From Muriiphilus sp048268845 (lineage in GTDB: Bacteria; Pseudomonadota; Alphaproteobacteria; Rhodobacterales; Rhodobacteraceae): DNA of 64,000 nt. The first letter of the stretch is position 1, and each line of letters opens with the position of its first letter. Of this stretch, positions 15,520 to 24,898 are shown in pieces. Location: assembly GCA_048268845.1 (NCBI GenBank), contig JBLWUQ010000012.1:25544-89543 (forward strand), given 5' to 3'. The notes beneath the pieces are model-generated. The model was not told the origin of the DNA. It worked only from the letters and a program-made list of their open reading frames with translations, and made no database searches. The translations under genes and the position numbers were made by a program.

Positions 15520-16980
15520 TCAGACCGATTTCAACACCCGGCCAAAGGCGTGATAGACGTGTTTGGTATAGAGGAACTCGTCCATACCGTCACGCCCATG
15601 CAGGCGACCAAAGCCACTGTCGCGGAGTCCGCCCGTCTCGGCCTCGGGGAACAGCTTGTTGTGGTCGTTGAACCAGACCGTCCCCGACCTGAGCGCCCGC
15701 GCCACCCGATGCGCCCGCGCCAGATCTTGCGTCCACACGCTTGCCGCCAGCCCGTAGCGGGTGCCGTTGGCGCGCTCGACCGCGTCTTCTTCGTCGGTGA
15801 ACACTTCGATATTCATCACCGGGCCGAAGAACTCTTCCTGGACCACGGGCGAGTCCATGTCCTGCACGCTCAGCAGGCTCGGGCTGATATAGGCACCTCC
15901 GGCCGGCACGTCGTCAGGCACCGCGCCGCGCAGCACCGCGTCCGCGGAATGGGCTTCGACCAGCCGCGATATCCGGTCGCGGTTCGCCTGGTCAATCAGC
16001 GGGCCCATCGCGCTTTGCGCGTCAGTTCCGGGGCCGACCTTCATCGCCGACAGCACCCCGGACAGGGATTTTTTCAAGGCTTCGTAGCGGCTTTCATGCA
16101 CCAGCACACGGTTCAGCGCGGTGCATTGCTGGCCCGACAGGATCATCCCGGCCGCGGCAAGGCTCTGCGCCACGGCTTCGGGGTCGCTGTCCTCGAACAC
16201 GATGCCCGCGGCCTTGCCGCCAAGTTCGAGATTGAGGCGCTTCAAGGTGCCCGAGGCCGCCGCCATGATCTTCTTGCCGACCGCACTGCTGCCGGTAAAG
16301 CTGATGACATCGACGTCGGGCGAGGCGACCAGTGCTTCGCTTCCGGCACTCCCGGCCTCGCAGAAGCTGTTGATGACGCCGCGCGGCAGGGCTTCGACAT
16401 CGACCAGGCAACGCGTGATGGCGGTGTGGAACAGGCTCGATTGCGGCGCCGGCTTCAGGACCACGGTGCACCCGGCGGCAAGCGCCGGGGCGAGCGAGCG
16501 GATCAGGAGGATCCCCGGCGCATTCCACGGCGTGATGATCGCGGCGACCCCGGCGGCTTCACGATGCAGATACGAGTGCACACCGGGTTCGATCTCGGCC
16601 ACCCGGCCTGAAACCGTGCGAGCAAGGCCGGCATAGAAGCGCAGCTCGGACACCGATCCGGCGACCTCGGCGCGTGCGCTCGAAATCAGCTTGCCGGTCT
16701 CGGCCGCCAGAAGTCGGGACAGCGCGTCCGCGTCACGCTCGATATTGTCGGCCTGGCGCATCAGGACCTCGGCGCGCAGGCGCGGCGCCGCCGCCCAGTC
16801 CGAACGGCGGAATGCCTCACGGGCCGCGGCAATCGCTGCGTTGCTCTCCTCGGCGCCTCCGGCCGGCGCGATGCCGACCAATGCGCCGTCATTCGGGCTG
16901 AACACCTCAAAGCTGGAGCGGTCTTTTGCGTTGACCCATTCACCGTCGATGTAATGGGCAGCATCTTGAAACTTTGTCAT
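15520..16980 (-). CDS. NAD(P)-dependent aldehyde dehydrogenase
   Basis: A 486-residue aldehyde dehydrogenase with Asn153 (TPWNAP), Glu252 (NLELGGKAA) and the nucleophile Cys286 (SGQQCTALN). It is the last gene of the minus-strand operon, 24 bp downstream of an acyl-CoA dehydrogenase gene. In a pathway where the thiolase-like protein does a retro-aldol cleavage, this enzyme would oxidise the released aldehyde to the acid. It is a paralogue of the enzyme at 10.6-12.1 kb but not a close copy. Confidence 0.92.
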   Translation of the reverse strand: MTKFQDAAHYIDGEWVNAKDRSSFEVFSPNDGALVGIAPAGGAEESNAAIAAAREAFRRSDWAAAPRLRAEVLMRQADNIERDADALSRLLAAETGKLISSARAEVAGSVSELRFYAGLARTVSGRVAEIEPGVHSYLHREAAGVAAIITPWNAPGILLIRSLAPALAAGCTVVLKPAPQSSLFHTAITRCLVDVEALPRGVINSFCEAGSAGSEALVASPDVDVISFTGSSAVGKKIMAAASGTLKRLNLELGGKAAGIVFEDSDPEAVAQSLAAAGMILSGQQCTALNRVLVHESRYEALKKSLSGVLSAMKVGPGTDAQSAMGPLIDQANRDRISRLVEAHSADAVLRGAVPDDVPAGGAYISPSLLSVQDMDSPVVQEEFFGPVMNIEVFTDEEDAVERANGTRYGLAASVWTQDLARAHRVARALRSGTVWFNDHNKLFPEAETGGLRDSGFGRLHGRDGMDEFLYTKHVYHAFGRVLKSV

Positions 16981-17004
16981 CGCAACCTCTGGATTATGGT
17001 GGGT

Positions 17005-18063
17005 TCATGCGTTGTGGGCGCAATCAGGATTGGCGCCCGCCGCGATCAGCATACCTTCTGGGCCTCGTTCCGCGGCGGCCAGCGACATGGCGCGCTTGAG
17101 GAAGAACCCGACCTGGAATTCATCGGTGAACCCGATTGCGCCATGCATCTGTATGGCTTCCTTGCCAACGTGCAGCGCTGTGCGCATCGCCTGCATCATC
17201 GCGGCCAGAGCGGCGATCCGCTGGCGTGGGCCGCCAAACGCACGGGCGGCTTCGAACAGCAACGCATCCGACGATTCAATCTCGACGAAAAGCGTCGCCG
17301 CGCGGTGCTGCAGCGCCTGGAACGAGCCGATCGGCACGCCGAATTGTTCACGGGTCCGAAGATAGTCCAGCGTCATGCTGAAGGCTTCATGCGCCAGCCC
17401 GACAAGTTCTGCCGCGCGGCAAAGCCGCCGCAGGTCGGCAAGCTCGCAAGCGGCCTGCGCGCCAAGCTCGCCATCGGCCAGCAGTTCGCCCGCAACATCA
17501 TGCAGGGTCAGCGTCCCGATCGATCCGCCGTCCCGCGTCGCCGCGGTCCTTATCGACAGGCCCGATACTTCGCGATCGACCAGCAGCAGCCGCGTCCCCT
17601 TGGAGGAATGGCTTGCCAGAAGGAACTGGTTGGCTGCGGCGATGTCGGTCTCGGTGGCGCTGGTGCCCGAAAGCGCGCCCGGCCCGCCGGCGATGGCCTG
17701 CGAAAAGACCGGAACCGTGATTGCGCTGCCCGCCAGCAGCGCCGCCAGCGCCTCGCTTTGCGGAGCGATCCGCCCCAGGCAATGCGCCACTGAAATCGCG
17801 GCCGAATAGGGCTCGAACGGAACCGTGCGCCCCAGCGCGCGCAGCAGCACAAGCGCCTCGCGCACATCCAGCCCGAGGCCGCCGGCGCTGTCGGGGGTCA
17901 GCATCCCGATCCAGCCCTGGGCCGCCGCATTGCGCCAAGTCTCACCGTCGAGCGCCTGGCCTGCGTCGCGCAGGCCGCGCACCCGCTCGATCCCGCCGCC
18001 CTGCTTGCTGAACGCCGCGACGCTGTCCGCGATCATCTGATCGTCATGCGTGAATATCGGCAT
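17005..18063 (-). CDS. Acyl-CoA dehydrogenase, shorter subunit-like paralogue
   Basis: A 352-residue acyl-CoA dehydrogenase-like flavoprotein starting MPIFTHDDQMIADS. The C-terminal domain is clear (YLRTREQFGVPIGSFQALQHRAATLFVEIE, QMHGAIGFTDEFQVGFFLKRAM). ATG 18063 shares its A with the TGA of the upstream acyl-CoA dehydrogenase (TGATG), so the pair is coupled. Such pairs often form heterotetramers with one FAD-competent partner, as in the FadE28-FadE29 type of steroid side-chain oxidation. The middle domain is poorly conserved here, consistent with a partner role (inference). A longer frame to 18405 overlaps the neighbour and is not used. Confidence 0.85.
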   Translation of the reverse strand: MPIFTHDDQMIADSVAAFSKQGGGIERVRGLRDAGQALDGETWRNAAAQGWIGMLTPDSAGGLGLDVREALVLLRALGRTVPFEPYSAAISVAHCLGRIAPQSEALAALLAGSAITVPVFSQAIAGGPGALSGTSATETDIAAANQFLLASHSSKGTRLLLVDREVSGLSIRTAATRDGGSIGTLTLHDVAGELLADGELGAQAACELADLRRLCRAAELVGLAHEAFSMTLDYLRTREQFGVPIGSFQALQHRAATLFVEIESSDALLFEAARAFGGPRQRIAALAAMMQAMRTALHVGKEAIQMHGAIGFTDEFQVGFFLKRAMSLAAAERGPEGMLIAAGANPDCAHNA

Positions 18064-19214
18064 CAGCCCCGCCCCCCGCCGAGTCCAAGTACGCGCGTGG
18101 CCAGCAGCGTCAGCTGTATCTCGTTGCTGCCCCCGTATATTCCCAGGCGTCGCGATTGCAGAAACATGTCGTTCAGATCGATGTTCCGTCCATCTTCGAG
18201 CAACGGTTCGGCCCGCGCTGCGATCTGGCCGGCCGCCCGTTGCGCAAGGTCGAGAATCCTCTGGGTCGCCTCGGTTCCAAGCAGCTTGAGATAGGAGCCT
18301 TCGCCATCCGCAGCGATCCCGGCGGCTTGCCGCTCGGAGGAATCCAGGAACGCCGCCGTCACCGTCTCGACCGCGATTTCGGCCTCGAGAAGATGCGCGT
18401 TCCACGCCGCGCGCTCGCCACCCTCCATGCGTTCGACAAGCGCCTCCAATCGCCGGAATGCCCGGTTGACATGGAGAGGCGAGCCGATATGCAGCCGCTC
18501 CTCGGCAAGCAGCGAGGTGGCGGTGTTCCAGCCATCGTCGATCTCTCCGATGATGTTGGATTGCGGCACGCGAACGCCGTCAAGGAACACCTCGGCGAAT
18601 TCATTGTCGCCAGCGATGGTGCGGATCGGGCGGCAGGTGATGCCCGGTGTCGCAAGGTCGATCAGCACGAATGTGATGCCCTTGCGGCGCGCGCCGCCAG
18701 TGCGCACCAACGCAAACATCCATTGCGCGTGATGCGCCCACGAGGTCCATATCTTGTGGCCGTCGATCACCAGATCGTCGCCATCAATCCGCGCCCGTGT
18801 TGCAAGCCCCGCCAGATCCGAGCCGGCGCCCGGTTCGGAATAGCCCTGACACCAGATCGTATCGCCGTTCAGGATACGCGGAAGATGCTGCGCCTTCTGC
18901 GCCTCGGTTCCGCGTTTTATCAGCATCGGCCCGATGTGATTGAGACCCTGCGACGGAACATCCGGCGCACCCGCGCGCGTCAGTTCCTCGATCAGGATCA
19001 CCTGTTCCACCGCGCTCGCCTCCATGCCGCCATGCGCCTTGGGCCAGTGCGGCGCGATCCAGCCGCGCGCCGAAAGCGCCTTGTACCAGGGCATTATCTC
19101 GGCCGGAGGCGGGCGAAAGGTCAGATGCCGCAGCGACTGGGGCAGGTTGTTTTCCAACCACTCGCGCACACTGGCGCGGAAGATCTTTTCCGCTTCGGTT
19201 CCAGACCGGATCAC
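18063..19214 (-). CDS. Acyl-CoA dehydrogenase
   Basis: A 383-residue acyl-CoA dehydrogenase with all three domains: helical N-terminal part (RGWIAPHWPKAHGGMEASAVEQVILIEE), FAD/substrate-binding middle part (GYSEPGAGSDLAGLATRA, IDGHKIWTSWAHHAQWMFALVRT) and the C-terminal part ending in IYGGSNEIQLTLLATRVLGL. It introduces the 2,3 double bond into an acyl-CoA and passes electrons to ETF. Its start overlaps the stop of the CoA ligase gene by 4 bp, and its stop overlaps the start of the second dehydrogenase. Confidence 0.93.
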   Translation of the reverse strand: MIRSGTEAEKIFRASVREWLENNLPQSLRHLTFRPPPAEIMPWYKALSARGWIAPHWPKAHGGMEASAVEQVILIEELTRAGAPDVPSQGLNHIGPMLIKRGTEAQKAQHLPRILNGDTIWCQGYSEPGAGSDLAGLATRARIDGDDLVIDGHKIWTSWAHHAQWMFALVRTGGARRKGITFVLIDLATPGITCRPIRTIAGDNEFAEVFLDGVRVPQSNIIGEIDDGWNTATSLLAEERLHIGSPLHVNRAFRRLEALVERMEGGERAAWNAHLLEAEIAVETVTAAFLDSSERQAAGIAADGEGSYLKLLGTEATQRILDLAQRAAGQIAARAEPLLEDGRNIDLNDMFLQSRRLGIYGGSNEIQLTLLATRVLGLGGGRG

Positions 19215-20812
19215 GACGCCTGCTCCTTGCCGGCGGGGAGGTCGGGCAGGTCGGCCTCGGAAAGCGTGCCTGCCGCGACCAGTTCCGCGGTCGCCTCGGC
19301 TGCGAGTTGGTATTTCAACACCTTGCCGACGGCATTGCGCGGCAGAGCCTTGCGGAAGAAGACATATTTCGGCTTCTTGTGCCCCGCGATCGCTTCACGG
19401 CAATGCGCGATGACCTGTTCGGAGGTCGGTGACTGGTCCGTGTCCGCGGTTTCGATGAACGCGGCGACCGCCTCGCCGAAAAGCGGATCGGGCACGCCGA
19501 CCACGGCGACATCGCTCAGGCCGGGAAGCGTTCCGATCGCCATCTCGACCTCCTTGGAGTAGATGTTGAAACCGCCGCTCAGGATCATGTCCTTCTTGCG
19601 GTCGACGATGTAGAGATACCCCTCAGCGTCCTCGTAGCCCATGTCGCCGGTGTAGAACCAACCGTCGCGCAGCACCTCGGCGGTGGCGTCCGGGCGATTG
19701 TAATACTCCTTCATCACGGTGAAGGCTCCGGGCCGGCCCGACCGCACCGCGACCTCGCCCACATCGCCCCGCGCGACTTCGCGACCATCTTCCGCACCAA
19801 AGAAACGGACCTCGACACCGGGCACCGCGCGGCCGACCGAACCGGGATGGCTGAACTGCTCCTCATGCGAAAGATTGGTGACGAAACCCGCCTCGGTGAT
19901 GGCGAAGAACGAGATCAGCTGGGTCTCGGGAAGCAGCGCGATCAGCTGCTTCTTGAGCGAGACCGGAAACGCCTCGCCGGTGACGACCAGACGCCGCAGC
20001 GACCGGCAGCGTTCGGGCGCCGCCTTCAGCGAGGGAAGCAGCATGCGGCACATGGTCGGAACCATGCCGAAGACCGTGATGGCCTCGCGCTCGATCACGT
20101 CGATGACGTGCTCGGTGTCGAAGGCTTTCGCAATGGTCAGAGTGCCGCCCAGCAAGGTGGCGTTCATCGCCCGGCCCAGACCGGCACGATGCGCCATAGA
20201 GGCGACGACCAGATACCGGTCATTGGCGCCGATGCCCCATTCGACACCATTCATGAAGCCGTGTGATACCAGCATGTTGGCGTGGGTCTGGACAACACCC
20301 TTGGGCTTTCCGGTGGTGCCGGACGTGTACATTATCATGCATTCGTCGCGCTCTACCGATATGTTGGGCAGCGGCGTGTCCGCCGGGCCGAAGAGCGCAT
20401 CGAACGCCGTCATGCCCTGGCACTCGCCGCCGGACACGAAACCTGAAAGCCGCTCGCGAGCGGCGACCAGTTCGGCGACCGCGGTGGCCTGTTCGATATC
20501 GCAGACGACCACCGTGGCGCCGCTGTCGTCGCAGACGTAGGCGAGTTCCTTTACGGTCAGACGGGTGCTCACCGGGACAGCGATCGCGCCGATCGAGATC
20601 GCCGCGAACAGCACCTGAAGGAACTCGACGCCGTTGGGCAGGTAGAGCACGATTTTGTCGCCCGGGGTGATCCCATGCGCCTGCAGGCCGGCGGCCAGGG
20701 ACCGGATGTCGGTCTCCAGCTCGCCAAAGCTCACACGGCGGTCGCCAAAGACCAGCGCATCCTTTTCGGGGGCGCGGCGGCAATGGCCGAAAAGAACCGT
20801 TTCCAGACGCAT
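19211..20812 (-). CDS. AMP-dependent long-chain/aryl acyl-CoA ligase
   Basis: A 533-residue ANL-superfamily ligase. Visible motifs: MYTSGTTGKPKGVVQ, GWFYTGDMGYEDAEGYLYIVDRKKDMILSGG (split here by domain hinge), and the catalytic lysine segment LPRNAVGKVLKYQL. It activates the imported substrate with CoA as the first step of the second operon. Neighbours are a DUF35 gene 12 bp upstream and two acyl-CoA dehydrogenases downstream. The chain type of the substrate cannot be told from sequence by eye. Confidence 0.92.
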   Translation of the reverse strand: MRLETVLFGHCRRAPEKDALVFGDRRVSFGELETDIRSLAAGLQAHGITPGDKIVLYLPNGVEFLQVLFAAISIGAIAVPVSTRLTVKELAYVCDDSGATVVVCDIEQATAVAELVAARERLSGFVSGGECQGMTAFDALFGPADTPLPNISVERDECMIMYTSGTTGKPKGVVQTHANMLVSHGFMNGVEWGIGANDRYLVVASMAHRAGLGRAMNATLLGGTLTIAKAFDTEHVIDVIEREAITVFGMVPTMCRMLLPSLKAAPERCRSLRRLVVTGEAFPVSLKKQLIALLPETQLISFFAITEAGFVTNLSHEEQFSHPGSVGRAVPGVEVRFFGAEDGREVARGDVGEVAVRSGRPGAFTVMKEYYNRPDATAEVLRDGWFYTGDMGYEDAEGYLYIVDRKKDMILSGGFNIYSKEVEMAIGTLPGLSDVAVVGVPDPLFGEAVAAFIETADTDQSPTSEQVIAHCREAIAGHKKPKYVFFRKALPRNAVGKVLKYQLAAEATAELVAAGTLSEADLPDLPAGKEQAS

Positions 20813-20824
20813 GTCGTGCTCCTC

Positions 20825-21241
20825 CTAGGCCAGCTTGAACGCCGGGTAGAACCCGCCCTCGTCAAGCGGCTCCCACGCCAGTTCGACCCTGGCGCCTATG
20901 ACAATGCGCTCGGGGTCGCTGTCGATGATGTTCGCAATCATGCGCACGCCTTCGTCCAGTTCGACCGTCGCGACCGCCAGCGGCAGCCGTCCTTCCAGAC
21001 CGGGGCCGGGAATGCGGATCGTGGTCTGGGCATAGATGACGCCCTTGCCACTGACCTTGCGCCACGACAGGTTGCGCGATCCGGTGTAGATCGAGACCGG
21101 GCGCGGGTAGTGCTGATAGGCGCCGGTGTCCTCGCAATATTGCAGCACCAGTTCCTTCTTCGCCGCCGCCTCCCAGAACGGGGTGGTATTCACGTAGACG
21201 TTCGGTTTCGGTGTCGGCCTCGACACGGTTGCTTCGGTCAT
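20825..21241 (-). CDS. DUF35 / OB-fold acyl-CoA-associated protein with a degenerate zinc ribbon
   Basis: A 138-residue protein of the rubredoxin-like zinc ribbon plus OB-fold (DUF35) family, which partners thiolase-like proteins. The OB-fold half is recognisable (VSGKGVIYAQTTIRI, LPLAVATVELDEGVRMIANII, VELAWEPLDE). The N-terminal ribbon normally has four cysteines; here only Cys36 (LQYCEDTGAYQHYP) remains, so zinc is probably not bound. It starts 1 bp after the thiolase-like stop, and such pairs act as aldolases in steroid side-chain catabolism (Ltp2 type), which I take as the model. Confidence 0.85.
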   Translation of the reverse strand: MTEATVSRPTPKPNVYVNTTPFWEAAAKKELVLQYCEDTGAYQHYPRPVSIYTGSRNLSWRKVSGKGVIYAQTTIRIPGPGLEGRLPLAVATVELDEGVRMIANIIDSDPERIVIGARVELAWEPLDEGGFYPAFKLA

Positions 21242-21242
21242 C

Positions 21243-22409
21243 TCACACCTCCAGGATCATGGCTGCGCTGGTACCCCAGTTGCGGCCGTAAGGGATTACG
21301 CCAATGCCGGTGACAAGCGCGTTCTTCGGGTCCTTGACCTGACGCGCTCCGCCTTCGCCGAACAGCTGGCGAACGGCCTCGGCCAGGTTGAGCCCACCGC
21401 TGGCAAGGCCCGGCTGACCGGCCGAGATCTGTCCCCCGCCGGTATTCAGCGGCAGCGTGCCGGTATGCGACAGGTCGGTGCGCAGCACGAAATCGCTGCC
21501 CTCGCCAAGCCCGCAGAAGCCGAACTGCTCGAACTGCATCAGAACGGCGATGGTGAAGTCGTCATAGGGCTGGAACATGTCGATATCGGCAGGCTTGAGC
21601 CCGGCCTTCTCGAACACCTTGGGCCCGATCCGCGAGAACCCGGATTCGGTGATATCCGGGCAGGACTGGTTGCCGTTGATGTTGGTCAGTTCGGCATAGG
21701 CGGTCGGGGTGATGGTCTTCTTGATGCCCAGCGCCTGCGCACGTTCGCGCGTCATCACCAGAAATGCATTGGCCCCGTCGCAGAACATCACCGAATCCAG
21801 CAGCCGGAGCGGATCGGCAATCACCCGCGACTCCATGTATTCTTCCATGGTCAGGGGTTTCTTGAATTTCTCCAGCGCGTTGTCGTTCATCAGCGCATGG
21901 GCACGCTGCGTCACGGCGATCTTGCCCAACGCCTCGTCCTTGAGGTCGTATTGATGGGCATAGCGGTCCATCAGAAGGCCGAACATCGCGGGCGGGCCCT
22001 GGGTTCCGACCGGGTCCTGAAACTCGCCGCGATAGGCGTTGTAGTTCGCCCCCCAGCGGGTGCTGGGCGCATCCGACGACAGCACCATCGCCACTTCGCA
22101 ATAACCGTCGCGGATCGCCGACATGGCGCGCGCTACCCCGCCGGTGGCCGAACAGCCGCCGATGCCGCCGTAGTTGGTCCAGGTCGGGGACAGGCCCAGT
22201 GCCTCGGTCATGTAGACCGCGAAGAACGGGTTGGGCGCCTCGCTGAGCGGGACGGTGACCGACAACCCGTCGATGGCGTCCTTTTCAACCCCGGTCGATT
22301 CCAGCAGCGAGGCCAGCGCCTCGCCGGCCAGATCGTAGGCGCTGCGTCCAGAGCGAAACTGAACCGGCGTTTCGGCATAGCCGACGATGACAATATCTGA
22401 TTTTCCCAT
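21243..22409 (-). CDS. Thiolase-superfamily protein (SCP2/Ltp2-like, possible retro-aldolase)
   Basis: A 388-residue thiolase-fold protein of the non-specific lipid-transfer branch. The nucleophile-position cysteine is Cys86 in GGIGGCSATGG. The second thiolase loop reads LNTGGGQISAGQPG instead of a GHP motif, and the C-terminal CxGGG motif reads TGIGVIPYG with no cysteine. That pattern argues against an ordinary thiolase and, with DUF35 next door, favours a lyase acting on 3-hydroxyacyl-CoA. The gene lies 5 bp after the crotonase stop and 1 bp before the DUF35 start. Confidence 0.85.
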   Translation of the reverse strand: MGKSDIVIVGYAETPVQFRSGRSAYDLAGEALASLLESTGVEKDAIDGLSVTVPLSEAPNPFFAVYMTEALGLSPTWTNYGGIGGCSATGGVARAMSAIRDGYCEVAMVLSSDAPSTRWGANYNAYRGEFQDPVGTQGPPAMFGLLMDRYAHQYDLKDEALGKIAVTQRAHALMNDNALEKFKKPLTMEEYMESRVIADPLRLLDSVMFCDGANAFLVMTRERAQALGIKKTITPTAYAELTNINGNQSCPDITESGFSRIGPKVFEKAGLKPADIDMFQPYDDFTIAVLMQFEQFGFCGLGEGSDFVLRTDLSHTGTLPLNTGGGQISAGQPGLASGGLNLAEAVRQLFGEGGARQVKDPKNALVTGIGVIPYGRNWGTSAAMILEV

Positions 22410-22414
22410 GGCTT

Positions 22415-23209
22415 TTATTCTCCCCGGAACTCAGGCGACCGCTTTTCGCGGAAGGCGCTCAGGCCCTCGCCACGGTCGCTGGTGAAATAGAGCATGAAGG
22501 AAACGTCGCCCTCGGCGGCAAAGCCATCGGCCAGCGACATGTCCATGCCCCGGTCGATGACGCCCTTGGTCAGCATCACCGAAAGCGGCGCGTTGCCGGC
22601 GATGGTGCGGGCGATCTCGCGCGCCTTCTCCAGCGCGCCGCCCTCGGGCGTCACGTGATTGACCAGACGGTATTCGCGGGCCTCTTCGGCGGTGATGCGC
22701 CGCCCGGTCCACATCAGTTCCTTGGCCAGCGGCTTGCCGATCAGACGCGGCAGCGTCTGCGTCCCGCCGCCACCGGGCATCAGGCCCAGGCGGATTTCGG
22801 GCAGCCCGAACTTGGCATTCTCGCTGGCCACGATCATGTCGCCGACGAGCGCCAGTTCCAGCCCGCCGCCCAGCGCGTAACCTTCAACCGCGGTGATGAC
22901 CGGCTTGGTGAAGTTCGGCAGGTCGCGGAACAGGTGGCTGACCTTGCGGGCCCGGCGCCGCAGCCGGTAGAAATCGAAATACTCGTTGTCGGCGATCTGG
23001 AACTCGCTGGTGTCGATCCCGGTGCAGAACGCCTTGGCGGACCCCAGGAAGATCACTGCGTGGCAGGTGCGGTCGAACTCGGCAGCCGCGAGCGCGTCCA
23101 GGATTTCCTCGGCCGTCTTCTCGCGCAGGGAATTCATTTTCTCAGGGCGGTTGATCTGGATTTCAAGCCAGCCTTCAACGCGTTCGACAACGATATCTTC
23201 GTAGGTCAT
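22415..23209 (-). CDS. Enoyl-CoA hydratase/isomerase family protein
   Basis: A 264-residue crotonase. Oxyanion-hole segments are KAFCTGID (near 60) and YALGGGLELA (111-120); the hydratase glutamates are Glu118 and Glu138 (LPEIRLGLMPGGGG). It would hydrate the enoyl-CoA made by the acyl-CoA dehydrogenase pair. I chose ATG 23209 (MTYEDIVV) since CTGGAG lies about 8 nt upstream; a frame from 23242 has no such site. It follows the transporter ATPase gene by 36 bp. Confidence 0.9.
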   Translation of the reverse strand: MTYEDIVVERVEGWLEIQINRPEKMNSLREKTAEEILDALAAAEFDRTCHAVIFLGSAKAFCTGIDTSEFQIADNEYFDFYRLRRRARKVSHLFRDLPNFTKPVITAVEGYALGGGLELALVGDMIVASENAKFGLPEIRLGLMPGGGGTQTLPRLIGKPLAKELMWTGRRITAEEAREYRLVNHVTPEGGALEKAREIARTIAGNAPLSVMLTKGVIDRGMDMSLADGFAAEGDVSFMLYFTSDRGEGLSAFREKRSPEFRGE

Positions 23210-23245
23210 CGTATTCTCCAGTTTCATTTTCGGATATTTCAACGG

Positions 23246-24001
23246 TTACAGTTCGTACTCCATCACGGCGGCGATCCTGTCATGCAGGTCCATGCGCCTG
23301 GCCGCGTCGGCACGGGTTTCCGGGGTTATTGTTTCCTCAAGGCAAACGCCCGCTCCGGGTCTGAGCACGAGCACCCGATCGGCCATGTCCAGCGCATCGT
23401 CGATGCGGTGGGTCACGAACAGGCAGGTCTTGTTGAACTCGCGCACAACCTGGCTGAAATCCGCGCGCAGGGTTTGCGATGTGACGTGATCAAGCTGGCT
23501 GAAGGACTCGTCGAGCAGCAGAAGCTCGGGATCGACACACAGCGCGCGTGCCAGTGATACACGCTGACGCATGCCACCCGAAAGCTCGTGGACATAAAGG
23601 TTCTCGGACCCTTCGAGCTTGACCCGCTTGAGCCACACCGACGCCAGTTTGCGGGCCTCGGGTTTGCTGTAGCCAAGGATGAGAAGGCCCAGTTCGGCAT
23701 TCTCGACGGCGGTGCGCCAGGGCAGCAGGCGATCGGTCTGGAAACTGACCGCCAGTTTGCCGCGCAGCGCGTGGAACTCACGATAGGGATCATGACCCGC
23801 CACGCGCACGTCACCGGAATCCGCGGTCAGGGTTCCCATGATCATGTTGAGCACTGTGCTCTTGCCGGCCCCGGTCTGACCGAGCAGTGCAACGATCTCA
23901 CCTTTCGCGACCTGGATGTTCAGCTTGTCGGCGACGACGAGCCTGCCGAATGCCTTGCTCACATCGCGAAGCTGGATAACTACTGGAGATGCCTGTTTCA
24001 T
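23246..24001 (-). CDS. ABC transporter ATP-binding protein (NitT/TauT type)
   Basis: A 251-residue ATPase with Walker A GQTGAGKST, Q-loop region VSFQTDRLLPW, signature LSGGMRQRVSLARAL, Walker B LLLLDESF and the switch histidine (FVTHRIDDAL). The DRLLPW segment is typical of the SsuB/TauB/NrtD group for sulfonates, nitrate and aromatic acids. ATG 24001 overlaps the permease stop (ATGA). It energises uptake of the substrate handled by the downstream genes. Confidence 0.93.
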   Translation of the reverse strand: MKQASPVVIQLRDVSKAFGRLVVADKLNIQVAKGEIVALLGQTGAGKSTVLNMIMGTLTADSGDVRVAGHDPYREFHALRGKLAVSFQTDRLLPWRTAVENAELGLLILGYSKPEARKLASVWLKRVKLEGSENLYVHELSGGMRQRVSLARALCVDPELLLLDESFSQLDHVTSQTLRADFSQVVREFNKTCLFVTHRIDDALDMADRVLVLRPGAGVCLEETITPETRADAARRMDLHDRIAAVMEYEL

Positions 24002-24834
24002 CTTACCTGAGCCTCCGGACGCCATTTCAACAGCGCTTTTTCAATGACGGTGATCACGGCCTGAAGGCCAAGGTTGAAGATGACCAGAAGCAACGTCCAG
24101 CCAAGCACGTGGTCGACCCGGAACAGCGACTGGGCAAGGCTCATCCGCGCACCGATCCCTACGGCAGAGGCCACCAGTTCAGCGAAGACAGCCATCCGGA
24201 TCGCATAGCCGATCACCGATTTGGTCGTGGTGAGGATATCGGGGACGATATGCGGAAAGATCAGATAGCGCAGGATGTGCCATCGTCTGGGCCGGAAGCT
24301 CTCGATCATGTCCAGCCAGTCGCGGGGCAGCGCCCGGATGCTGTCATGGATGTTCAAGGCGTAGAACGGAATGATGATGACAGACAGGATGAAGAAGATG
24401 CGCACCTCGGGGTCGCGAAACCAGAAGACCGCGAGCAACATCCACGACAGCGCCGGAATTCCGGTGTCGATGATGATGAGCGAACGCAGATATGGCTGAA
24501 CCCTGGGGAACATCCCCATGATGATGCCGAACGTCACACCCGTGACGATCGCAAAAAGAACCGCAACTGCCAGCCGCGCCGCGGTGATAATGATATCGAG
24601 GTAGTTGGTGGTAAGGATTTCCCACGTCGCAACCAGGATCGTTGCGGGCGAAGGCATCACATAGGATGGCAGGTAATAGCTCCCCACCTGAATCGCCAGC
24701 ACCAGGCCCGCGACAACCACCAGCGTCGGTTTGAAACGTGCAAACCCGGTGGAGGCCTTGCCGCGCGGGCCCGGTTTTTCGGGGCGCGTCTTGCCCGAGT
24801 CCGTGTCGGTCGCGTCTATCTTGACATCCTGCAT
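23998..24834 (-). CDS. ABC transporter permease (NitT/TauT type)
   Basis: A 278-residue inner-membrane permease with about six predicted helices (for example LVVVAGLVLAIQVGSYYL, LAVAVLFAIVTGVTFGIIMG, ALSWMLLAVFWF) and the BPD_transp_1 coupling loop around ESFRPRRWHILRYLIFPHIVPDI. It is encoded 64 bp downstream of the binding-protein gene, across a strong hairpin, and overlaps the ATPase gene. Confidence 0.92.
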   Translation of the reverse strand: MQDVKIDATDTDSGKTRPEKPGPRGKASTGFARFKPTLVVVAGLVLAIQVGSYYLPSYVMPSPATILVATWEILTTNYLDIIITAARLAVAVLFAIVTGVTFGIIMGMFPRVQPYLRSLIIIDTGIPALSWMLLAVFWFRDPEVRIFFILSVIIIPFYALNIHDSIRALPRDWLDMIESFRPRRWHILRYLIFPHIVPDILTTTKSVIGYAIRMAVFAELVASAVGIGARMSLAQSLFRVDHVLGWTLLLVIFNLGLQAVITVIEKALLKWRPEAQVR

Positions 24835-24860
24835 TTCTGTCTCCGGTCCGATCCCATTAT

Positions 24861-24886
24861 GCGAAGGGCGACGGGTCGCCCTTCGC
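24861..24886 (-). terminator. Hairpin between binding-protein and permease genes
   Basis: A perfect 12-bp inverted repeat (24861-24872 with 24875-24886, arms GCGAAGGGCGAC / GTCGCCCTTCGC) with a 2-nt loop lies just after the binding-protein stop. No long U-tract follows, so it may act as an mRNA-stabilising or partial-termination element that keeps binding-protein expression above the permease. Confidence 0.7.
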
Positions 24887-24898
24887 GGTAGCGCGGAG

